From assembly GCA_003116995.1 (NCBI GenBank), contig BDSL01000035.1, forward strand, positions 62,001-126,000: DNA of 64,000 nucleotides, given 5' to 3'. Position 1 is the first letter of the stretch. Each line of letters starts with the position of its first letter. This DNA comes from Yamagishiella unicocca. Taxonomy: Eukaryota > Chlorophyta > Chlorophyceae > Chlamydomonadales > Volvocaceae. Both the position numbers and the translations under genes were made by a program. Of this stretch, positions 38,801 to 50,200 are shown one piece after another. The notes beneath the pieces are model-generated. The model was given only the letters and a program-made list of their open reading frames with translations, made no database searches and was not told where the DNA came from.

Positions 38801-41800
38801 GACTCCAGGGCCGTCGTCCTCTATCCCGGGGGTGCACCGTCGCCTCTGGCGCTGGCCGTGTCGTGCAACGTGCAGGGGGGGCCGCCGCCGCCCTACTCGC
38901 CGCCGTCGTCATCGTCGCCCTTGTGCGCATCCGGATCCGGATCCGGATCAGGGCTCCCATTCCGCGGCTCCAGGGGGGCCTCCGACTGCCAGGGTTTCCA
39001 GGATCTCGACCAAGGCAGCCAGCGCCTGGAGGCCAGCTCCCGCAAGGCCTACCAGCAGCACCACGACAGCCGCAATGCCGTGGTGCCCCTGCCGCCAGCG
39101 CCGCCAGCGCCGCCGGCTCCGCCGCCTCTGCCGCCGCCGCCCCTGGGCTCGTCGCTGATCAGCGCGTCGCAGCTGGCCAGTTCGTCGCCGCGGCCGTCGG
39201 CGCTGCGCAACAGCACGGGCGCGTACAACACGGCCCCGAGCCGCATGCTGTCGTACGGGGGTCAGAGCGCGGTGCCGGGCCCTGTGGGGCTGCCCTGCGA
39301 CGCGCAGCTGCTTCTGGGCGGCAACCTGTCGATGGCGGCGCTCATGATGGATCCAACGGTGTGTGTGTGGGGGGGGTCGAGAAAGACCCGTGGTGCGAGA
39401 AAAAACCGTGGGCAGGAAGGGAGGGGGCCAGGGGTAGGGAGGGGGCCAGGGGTAGGGAGGGGGCCAGGGGTAGGGAGGGGGCCAGGGGTAGGGAGGGGCC
39501 CAGGGGTAGGGAGGGGCCCAGGGGTAGGGAGGGGGAAGGGGATGGGTCAGACCTGTTGGGGGCGGGAAACTGGAGCAGCTGGGAGGGTCCGAGGGAAGGG
39601 CGCGTGGAGGGGGGGTCGCGGGCAAAGCTCGGCTCCAGGGGTGCGGTGCGGTGGTTGGGCTCGGTGGTGTGTTTCAACACCGCTGGTTCCCCCTTCCCTC
39701 GCGAGGCCTGCTTGGCCTCGCCCGCCAGCTGCTGTGCTGCTGAGGGCAGGTACTGTAGCTCCTGTTTGCGGCCGGGCCCCTGCCCTTCTTCGCTTCCCTC
39801 GCACGTGTGTTACACCACGAGTGCAAAGTTATAATAACAAAGACCCTCACATACGATGGACAAAAACTGAGGAACGTTAAAACTCCTCCTGCGCGGCGAC
39901 GTTGCTGCTGGTGCGCAGGAGTTCGACGAGTTCGTGGCTGGCGAGCCCCCCCTGCGGCGCCTGCACCTGCGCGCCATGTTCCGCGCGCGGGTGCTGGTGG
40001 ACTCGACCTCCTTCTCCTACGCCATGCTGGCGGTCATCGTCGCGAACACGGTGGTGCTGGCAATGGAGTACCACGGAATGAGCGAGGCGTACGCGGAGGC
40101 GCTGGTAGGGACCGGGCGGCGGAGGCGGCGGGGGAGGGGGGGTGAGGAAGACCCGTGGATGCGAGAAAAAAACCGTTTAGGAAGGACGTTTCGAGGTGCA
40201 TGCCGGAGAACTGGGGTGAGGATACGAAAGACGAAGGTCGGATGGCGACCTTCGGCGGCTATGCTAAATCGGCGACGCGAGGACCCCGCGCGACGCAAGG
40301 AAATGTTCCGCGAGACCGGTTGTTTCTGGGCGCTAGCTGGAGAACTTGGGGAGGCGGCGAGCGATGGGAGAGCGGACAGCGCGGCAAGGTCCCGATCCGC
40401 CCGAATACCGGCAATACTCGGGGTAGGGGGCTGTAAAAACCGTTGGGGAGGGGGGCTGAGGAAGACCCGTGGGGGGTTGGCGGAGACCCATCGAGGAAAC
40501 CCGTGTACAGTCGAAGGAGGAGTAAAACAGAGGAAATGGCTTGGCGGGGAGGGGAGGGGAGGGGTGGCATAATGACCGGTCACACGACATAGGTATAATG
40601 GGGGGCCCTGGGGTTTAGGGGCGTGAGGCAGCAGTGAACCGATGAAGGGGAAAAGTTGTTACTAGCTGCAGAAAAGTTTTTGAGCGGGGGGGAGGGGGGG
40701 GGGTACATAAGAGAACCGATAGCGTGCACGTTTTGCAGCGCGTAGCAGCGCGTAGTGACACGCATTGCCCCTCCCTCCCCACGGCTCCTCCTCCCCCTGC
40801 TGCTCCCCCCTCCCCTCCCAGCTGGACTGCAACTACATCTTCACGGGGCTGTTTACGCTGGAGATGGCCCTCAAGCTGTTCGGCATGGGCATATGGGACT
40901 ACATCATGGTGGGGGTGGGGGTGGCGGGTGCTAATATACCCAGGTCGTGTAACCGGTTTCTATGCCCACGCACCGCGTGTGTGTGGGGGGGAGGGGGTAC
41001 AGAAAAACACCGGTTACTCGACATGGGAAGTGTAGCTGGTGCATAGTGTGTTTGTGGGGGGGGGTTAAAAGGTAATCGACGAATCCACGGTGTGTGCGTG
41101 GGGGGTGGGGGGTGTTCTGCCAGCCGCAGCGCGCCGAGGGTAGCGACGAAACCAGTGAGCACCACAGGGGGGCCGGGGGCAGGGGCGGGGGGCAAAGCGA
41201 GCGCACGGAGCGGTGGGGCATGGTTGCACCGCGGCCGCCGGAAAGCAGAGCTGCCCAAACCCCACCCCCTCAACCGCCTCGTTTGACGTAAGTAGCATGT
41301 AGCTAATTAGCCCTAGCTGACCGACCAGCACCAACACGCGCCGCTCCTCACTCATGGGACTCGGCCTCTCCTGCTCCATCCCCACCCTGCAACGCAAGCG
41401 TGGTCCGGTCCATACCCGCCGTCTGCTCCCTCCAACGCGCCTGGCTCGTGCCTGACGGGCACCTCGCCCCTTCCAAAACCCTCCACCCCTACCCTCCCCG
41501 CTACCCTCCCGCCGTTCATATTACGACCTTCGGCTTTCGTATCCCCAACCCAGTTCTCCAGCATGCATCTCAAAACTTCTGTTTAAACGTTTTTTTTTCG
41601 GACATCCACGGGTTTCCCTCGAACCCTCCCGCCGGCCCGCTCTTTCACCCTCCCCCCCCCCATCCCCGCCCCCGGCCCTACAGGACGGCTTCAACATCTT
41701 CGATGCTTTTATTGTGACCATCTCCTGGCTGGAGATCATCCTGTCCAGCGTGGGGGTTTCAGGCAGCTTAAAGTAAGTGGGTCGGGGGGGGCGGGGGCGG

Positions 41801-44174
41801 GGGCGGGGGGGGGGGCGGGGGCGGGGGCGGGAGCGGAAGCGGGGGCGGGGGCGGGGGCGGGGGCGGCCGGGTTGGAGAGGGGCTGATGGCTGCCAACCCC
41901 TGCTGCCCCAGACCCCACCCCAACGACATGCCGTTACCTAACCAGACACGCCGCCACCTAGACACTTGCTGCCCTCCTTTTGCGGTCCTACAAACCCTAA
42001 TGCAATCCTTGTAAACCCTCAAATTTCCAACCCCCAACCCTAAACCCCCGTGCCCAATCATAGCGCCATGGCGGCGCTCCGCGCCTTCCGCGCGCTCCGG
42101 TTGCTCAAGGCCTTCCGCTACCTGACCTCCCTGCGCAAGATCGCCTCCATGCTGCTGGCTTCCTTCTCCTCCTTCGCGGCCATCGCGGTCCTCATCCTGC
42201 TGTTCTGGGTGGTGTTCTCCATTGTGGGCATGCACGTGTTCGGAGGACTGGTTCTGGAGCGGACGCCCTACCCCAATTTCGACACCTTCCTCAACTCCCT
42301 CGTGACCACGTTCAACGTACGGGCGGGCGAGCGGGCGAGGGGACGGGCCCGGCCGAGGGCGAGGGCGGCGCCGGGGGACGCGCGCGGGGGCCGGGGCCTC
42401 GATGGTCCCCCCAATCCTTGACCTCTTCCGCCTGCTGCTGCCAACTGGAGGGTCGCGGAACGTACAAATTTACACATCAGAACGTCATGCGCTGGAAAAA
42501 CGAAACAAAATTGTGTGTGTTATTCACTGCGTGTGTGTGGGTGAGCGTGTGCCAAGTTCCGCTTAGCCGCGGAACTCCACAGTAAGTGTGTGCGACTGTA
42601 TGCGTGCGTGTGTGAGCGCCCCGACCGCAACCGCAACCGCAAAACTGCAGGTGTTGACCCTGGAGAACTACCAGTCCAACATGTACGAGACGATCCGCGC
42701 GTCCAACTACGGCGCCGCCGCGTTCTACGTGGCGTGGATGGTGATCGGCAAGTACATCCTGCTGACGCTGTTCCTGGCGGTGACGCTGGAGGCCTTCGAG
42801 TCCAAGTACGACTCAAAGGTGCGAGCCCGACAGGGCCGCGAGAGGGGAAAATGACGTGGCAACGGCTTTCGTCCCGCGGCTTTCGTCGCTCCTTGCGTCG
42901 CTGTCTGCGTCTCTGTTTGCGCCGCCGTCTGCGTCCCGCCGGGTTTGTGTCTCGCCGGGGGTTCTCTCCGCTCCGCTGCGCTCCGCCCTGACCCTCCCCC
43001 GCCCCCTGCCTGCATTCCGTGCCCTCCTGCTGCTCCCTGGCCCCCACCTGGTAACCGTTTCTTTTCTAACCGTTTCTTTCCTAACTGGTTCTTTTCTAAC
43101 CGGTTCTTTTCTAACCGCTTCTTTTCTAACCGCTTCTTTTCTAACCGGTTCTTTCCTAACCGCTTCTTTCCTAACCGGTTCTTCTATGCAACCCCTCACC
43201 CCCCTGCAGGGAGGTAACGCCAGCTGGATCAAAAAGGTGCGGAGCGCCATGGGCTCCGCAGTGGGCTCCGTGGTGGGGTCGGTTCGGAGAACCGTATCCA
43301 CACAGGAGGCGAGCCGCACGTCACAACCGGGGACCGCCGCCGCCGCCGCCGCCTGGCCCAGCGTGGGCTCGCCGTCGATCATGGACGCAACCTCCGCGGT
43401 GGCGAAGGTCGCCGCAATGCGCCGCTCCGGGGGTACCGGCGGCGGCGGTGACGGCGGCGGCGGCGGGAAGCTCGGGGGCCCGGCTGGCGCCGACAGCGAT
43501 GACGGCGGCGCCGCGGCGCTGGCGGCTTCGGCGGCGGCGGCGGCGCGCCAGTACGGCGCGTCGCCGGTACCTAGTGACGACGGGATCGTCCAGGTCGGCG
43601 ACTGGTCGATGCGCAAGAGGGAGGATCAGGAGCCGGAGGCGGAGGAGAAGGGGGGGGGTAAGGGAGACGGCACGGCGGTGGGTGCGGGGGTGGCGACGGG
43701 GGGGCCGCCGCGCGTGGGCAGCGGCATCAGCTCCGCCGGGAATGACTCGGATGGCGGCGGCGAGAAGCCGGCCAGCAGAGGTCCCGGCGCCGCCAGGGTG
43801 CGAGATGGCAGTGAGGACTCGCACGGCATCGGAGGCGGCCCAGCACAGCGGCGCGTGTACGACAGCGCGAGCAGCGTGATGCGCGCCAGCGGCGGCCCGG
43901 CGGCGGCGAGCTCGTCGCTGGCGCCGCGGGTGCTGCGGCCGGGGCCATTGGCTGAGGCGACGGAGCACAGCCGCGACGGTGCCGGCGGCGGCGGTGGCGG
44001 CCACGAGCCGAGAACGTACGGCACTAGCGGAGGCGCCGGCGGCGGCGGCGGCGCAGGCAGGAGCCCGTACATGATGCCGTCCTCCCCCCCGCGCACCGTC
44101 GCCGTGGTGGGGCCGGTCCGGCCCCTACACGCGCACCCCCCTCCGACCCCCCACGTCGGGCCGCTGCAGAGCCC

Positions 44175-44206
<32 letters not shown>

Positions 44207-47200
44207 CAGCGGCGGCGGCGGCGGTGGCGGCGGCGGCGGCGGCGCCGCCGCACCCTCACCTCCACGCGCCGCCGCACCCCTCGGCCTCCCTCTCACCCGG
44301 CATGAAGGCCTACCTGCCGCAGCCGCAGCCCGTCAGGCGCAGCTCCATCGAGCAGGGGCGGTCCAGCGCGCAGCGGCGGTCCATGGACACACGAAAGTCG
44401 TCCATGGAGAAACGGAACTCAATGGAGCAAGCGAGGCCGGTCGAGCAGAACAAGGCAATGGCGCGAGGGAAGCCCGTGGAGCAATCGCGTCGTGCCTCAC
44501 ACGAAGCCGGCTCGGACAAGGCCCGCAGCTCCTCACGGATGCCCGTACTGCTGTTGCCGCTGCAGCAAGAACAGCAACTGCAGCAAGATCGGCAACTGCA
44601 GCAAGAACAGCAACTGCAGCAAGAACAGCAACTGCAGCAAGAACAGCAACTGCAGCAAGAACAGCAACCGCAGCAAGAACAACAGCATTACCCCTCAGCG
44701 GCGCAGGAGGCATCTCCGCTGAGGCCGCCGCTGCAGCCGCCGCCGCAGCAGCCAACAGATGACGACAGCGGCGGCGGCGGAAGTACCAGTGGTGCAGCTG
44801 GCGTCAGGGACCGCGACGGCGACGGCGAGCGCGACAGCGAAGGCGATGGCGAAGGTGACTGCTACGGTGGAAGCTCCGCTCATACAAACCCTGCAACCGC
44901 CCAGCCGAGTTCGCGTGGAGCCCACAGCGCATCGGGCAACGGCGGCGGCGGCGGTGCCGCCGCCGCCGCCGCCGGCGCCGCCACCATCGGCGGCACCGGC
45001 GACTACGACGCCTACAATGGCGACGCCGCCGCTCCCGCCGCCGCCGCCGCCGCCCCCGCCGCCGCCGCCCCCGCCGCCGCCGCCGCCACCGCCACCGTCG
45101 GCGGCACCGGCGACTACGACGCCTACAATGGCGACGACGAGACCGGCAGCACCCGCTACCTACTGAACTCACGCCTCCTCAGCGTCGAGCCCGTCTGCGC
45201 CTTCACCGCCGTCGCCGCGGCGGCGGGTGCGACGAGTGCGCCGACGGGCATGCCGACTGGCATTGCCTCCGCGCCGTCGCGGCCGGGCGGCTTCTTGGAC
45301 CCTATGCGCGCGTGCATCTCCGTCGACGACCTGGACGCGGCGGAGGAGCTGATCGAGGGTCCGCCCCTGGAGCCGTCGCTGGTGGCCAAGCGGGAGCTGG
45401 CTCGCGGCATCCGCGTCATGTCGCCCACGTTGGCCTCCCTGGAGTCGTCCTTCGCCCCGCGCAGCCTCAGCCTGGACGACTGTTCGCCGCGACCAGCGGC
45501 GGCAGCAGCAGCGGCAGCGGCAGCGGCAGCGGCGGCGGCGGCGGCGGCTTCAACTGGTGCTCCCGAGTGGGCGGCGCCGGCGGGCGCCGTCAGGCCGCTG
45601 ACCCCGCGGTTGCGCCGCAGCTCGACTCGCCGGTCGCCGATGCCGTCGCCGCTGGCGCCGCCCCGGTCGCCCGGAGGGAAGCTGGACGGGCCCGCGCGCA
45701 GCCCTTCTGGCACCGTGGGCTTTGGAGGGGGCCAGGCGCTGTTGGCGGCCGGGGGCGGGCGGGGCCAGTCCGGGGAAGCCTCCCTTGCCAAGCACCCGCG
45801 CCCGCAACCGCGCCCGCACCCCGCTGGCTTGGACCGTGTCTCGCCGTCGATCACCCGCGGGGGCTCCCTGGAGCAGCCGCAAGACACGAAGGGCGACGCA
45901 GCGGCAGCGGCGGCAGCAGCGATGATTAGCAGTGTGCTGGTGCTCGACGGCCCTGGCGGCTCCGCCAGCAGCGGCGATGAAGATCCTCTGCTGACGGCGT
46001 TTGCGGCGGCGGATGCGCATCAGTTGCTGGCGGCAGCGCCGATGCCGGCGCCGCCGCTACCGTACGACCATCAGCAGCAGCCGGACTCCGTCGCTAATGG
46101 CGGCTCCCTGCGGCGCTGCAGCTCCTCCGGGCGAGTGTACGGGTCGCTGGAGCGGAATGGCGGCACGCGCCTGCAGGTGCTCGCGCAGCCGTACGGTACC
46201 GCAGGGGCTCGGTCGTACGTGCTGGCGGACACGGAGCTGGGGCTCGGGCCGTATCCAGGGCCCCCAGCGGCGGCGGCACCACTCGACGGAGCTCTCGCCG
46301 CCACCACCGCCGCCGCCGCCGTCGCCGCCGCCCCCGCCGCCGCCGTTTCCGACATTGCTGGCGCGGACGCCGCCGCCGCCGCCGGCGCCTCCTTCGCCAT
46401 GTCGAAGCCGCCGACGGCGTCAGTCAAGGTAGCGCCGCCGTCGCCCAGGTACCTCAGACCACCTGGCGGCGGCGCCGCCGGCACTCCCGGCAGCGGCGGC
46501 GATCGCCCCCGCGGCCGCGACCTTGGCGTCGACGTCGACGTCAGTGGCGGCGGCTTCAGCGGCTGCGAGGTGTTGCCTCTGGAGCCCAATTCGGCGCTGG
46601 ACTGCCCGCCCTCCGCCAGCGGGCAGTCGCGCCGCCGCACTCGCGTGTCCATCGACCTGCCCCCGGAGGTGAAGCGCGCCCTGGCGGGGGGGCAGCGCAG
46701 GAGCTCGGACACCGAGCGCCTGTCCCTGGGCACCACGGACAGCTTCATGGCCTCCCTGGACCCGCTGGACAGCCTGGCCACCAGCACCGGCACCCTGGAG
46801 ATAGGAAGGGGCTCAGGAGGTGGGGCGGGGCTGGCATAAAGACCGGTGCTGGCATAAGGACCGGTTACACGACATATGCTAGGGGTTTAGTGGCGCAGCT
46901 CCCCCGGGGGGGGAGGCGTGCGAATGCGTGTTTGTCACATGGGTGGCGGTATGGGAGGAAACCCGTGGGTCGGCACACGCGCCATGGGGTCGAGGGGGGT
47001 AGAACATAAAACATATATCCACGAATCGGGGGGGAAGCGGAGGGTGGCGAAAGGACCCGGTTACAAGACACGGGAAGGAAGGATTGCAAAAAGGCCCGGT
47101 TACTCATGGGAAGCGGGCAATTGCCCACAAGCACAAGCACACTTTCGACACCCCCTGTGCGACGGCCTGCCATATCCATGCCAACCCAAACATGGCCCAC

Positions 47201-50200
47201 GATAACCCACAACCCAGGAGAAAAGCGCACCAGCACTGGCGGCGCCGGCGGCGGCAAGGACACCCCCAGCAAGCCGCGCCGCAAGAACACCGCCCGCATC
47301 CCGCTGGAGGGCAAGGCGCTGTTCCTGGTGGGGCCGGACAACCGCCTGCGCCGCCAGGTGTACCGCATCGTGTACAGCAGGTGGGCACGTGGGCGGACAC
47401 AACTGTACCTGCAGTCCCTGTAACGACATCCGGCCGCTCCTGAACCGGATCCGGCCGCTTCTGAAACCGCGTCCGGTCGCTCTTGGAACCGGATCCGGCC
47501 GTTCCTGGAACCAGATCCGGCCGCTCCTGGAACTAGATCCGGCCGCTCCTGGAACCCGACGCTGCTTCTGAGACTGCCGCTGCTGTCCTCGTGCTCCTCA
47601 GGCCATTCGAGTACACGCTGTTCGCCATCATCATCATCAACTGCGGCATGATGGCGCTCGAGGCGCCGGCAGTGTCGCCCACGTCGACGCTGGGGCTCTT
47701 CCTCTACTGGGGCAACGCGGTGAGCTAGCAAGGGGGGAAGCAATGCGCTGGACGTGTGATGACAGGAACCCCTTGCCTTTCCTCCCCGCCACGACCCCTT
47801 TCCTCCCCTTCTTCACACGGGCTTCCTCTCCCCCCTTCTCCCCCCCTCCCCCACGCCCTCCCCCCTCCAGGCCTGCACCTGCATCTTCGTGGTGGAGCTG
47901 TTCGTCAAGGTGTTCGCGTGGACCTTCGTGAGGTACATCAGGGACATCACTAACCAGGTAGGCGGCGGGGAGGGCCGGGGCCAGGGGGCGGGGGAGTGCG
48001 ACGCGGGCTGCGCCTTGGGGGGGGCTTAGACGGCGCCATTGGCCCGATCAGATGACATTCCTCACCCATGTGCTGCAACCGCAACCGCAACCGCAACCGC
48101 AACCGCGACCGCAACCGCAACCGCAACCGCAACCGCAACCGCAACCGCGCCTGCAACGGCGCCTGCCAGCATGTCGGGAGCAGGTGCACACAAGCCTCCT
48201 CCCGCTTTCTTCCAGGCGCCGACCACCTTTCGCCGCGGCGGCGGCTGTCCGGCCTGAGGCGCCCGGCCGCCACTGCCTGTGACCTACACCACACCACGCA
48301 CACCACGCACATGTGTATGGCCCCCCACCGCTCCCCCCTCCCCTCGCGTCCACGTGTCCTTCTCGAAACTTCCCCTCTCCCCCCCTCCCCCCGTTTTTTC
48401 CCGTCCCCCAAGGTTGACTTCCTGGTGGTGGTGACTGGTGTCCTGGACCTGGCCCTGTCCTCCTCGGGCACCCAGGTGGGGACGGCAGTAGCGGCGGCAG
48501 AGGTAGCAGTAGCGGCGCCAAAGGCGGCGGCAGCAGCGGCAATCATGGCATGGCAGATGGCCCTTCGGTCCCCACTCGAGTGCCTCACGGCGTCGGGAAG
48601 CGGCACTTTCTTCCTCTCCTGCGGAGCACCTTCCTCCCCCGCGCTTGACCCCGATTCTCACTTCCGATCCCACCGCACCACCCGTTCACCTCCCTCCTAC
48701 CTCCCTCTCTCCTTACCTCCCTCACCTCACGGTTCTATACGGTTTTTCTCGCATCCACGGGTCTTCCTCGCAACCCCTCACCTCACGTCACTCGCCCCCC
48801 CTTCCGCCCGCTCTTCCGCCCGCGCTTCCGCCCCCCCAGGCTGTCTCTGCGCTGCGGGTCCTTCGCGCGCTCAAGCCGCTGCGGCTGCTGACCCGCTCCG
48901 CCGGCATGCGGCTGGTGTTCAAGAGCGTGCTGCTGAGCCTGGGAGCCATGGCGCACGTGTCGGTGCTGTGCGTCATGTTCCTGCTCATATTTGCAATACT
49001 GGGGGTGCAGCTGTTCAGCGGCAAGCTGTACAGGTGTGGGCGAGGAGGGGGACGGCCCGAGAAGACCCGGTTACGCGATACGGGAAGGGGATACGAGGGA
49101 AACCTAAAAACCCATGAGGGCGAGGGGGAGGGGTGTTGGAGAACGGCCGGCGAATCAGCATGGGAGGAGAGGCCGTTAGGGCGTGCAGGTCCTTGGGCGG
49201 AAATCTGTGCAGGGGTGGGCGGAGGAGGGAGAGGGGGGGTAAGGCGCGACGGAAGGGGGAGATGCGGGGATCTGGGTTGCAGCAGCGAGCCCTCAAACGA
49301 CGCCACTGGACGCAATGCTTGCCCACCAATGACCAACGATTAACAACCAACGACCAACGAGCACCACCATCTAGCATCTCTGAGTGACTGAAACGCTTGG
49401 GTCGATCACATCTTCGCGATCACCTTTTGGAAGTGGCCTGCTTGCTGGTTGTCACCGTGTCAGGTATCGGCTCTGCCCCACTTCACGACCCCCCCTTGCT
49501 CCTCCGGGTTTTCCTCTCATACCCGGGCCCCCTTGCACCTCCGGGTTTTCCTCTCACACCCGGCCCCCCTTGCTCCTCCGGGTTTTCCTCTCACACCCTG
49601 CCCCCCTTGCTCCTCCGGGTTTTCCTCTCATACCCGGCCCCCCTTGCTCCTCCGGGTTTTCCTCTCACACCCGGCCCCCCTGGCTCGCCCGCTCGCCCTC
49701 TCAGCTGCAACGACGTCAGCGTCGCCGGCCGCACCGAATGCGTGGGCACCTTCGTGAACCCCGCCACCGGGACCACCCTGGAGCGCTCATGGGACACGCT
49801 CTGGCCCAACTTCAATAACGGTGCGGCGGGCGGGCTGGTCGAGGGGTCGGGTTGGGTTGGGGGGTACTTGGCCTGATCCGCAGCTCACCCACGACTGTTC
49901 TAAATGGGTTTTTCGGGCATCCACGGGTCTTCCTCGAAACCCACGACCATCTCTGTTTCCGGCCCACGGGTCTCCGCTGTAACCCACCATCACCTACCGG
50001 CCGCCACCGGCCGCTACCTCTCTCCCGCACCTTTCCGCACCACTCAGCGTGCAGCATCCTCCGCCAATCACCAGCGTGTCACTGCCCCACCCCGTCCGAC
50101 CACCACCACCACCACCACCACCACCACCACCACCACCACCACCACCACCACCACCACCACCACCACCACCACCACCACCACCACCACCACCACCACCACC

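Larger units (their letters stand above)
39919..42818 (+). other. Channel repeat II (S1-S6) with Glu at the filter position
   Basis: S1 is FSYAMLAVIVANTVVLAMEY, S2 CNYIFTGLFTLEMALKLFG, S3 GFNIFDAFIVTISWLEIILS. S4 is LRAFRALRLLKAFRYLTSLR. S5 is SFAAIAVLILLFWVVFSIVG. The pore is split by an intron: TTFN then VLTLENYQSNMYETI, with Glu at 42663-42665 aligned to the CaV glutamate, but Leu-Glu-Asn-Tyr instead of Gly-Glu-Asp-Trp. S6 is YVAWMVIGKYILLTLFLAVT. The exons are short (87 to 253 nt). Confidence 0.9.

Noticed and set aside
42813..46793. Several minus-strand ORFs of 100-267 codons opposite the II-III linker
   Set aside because: They are antisense shadows of the low-complexity coding exon, whose phases match both neighbours.
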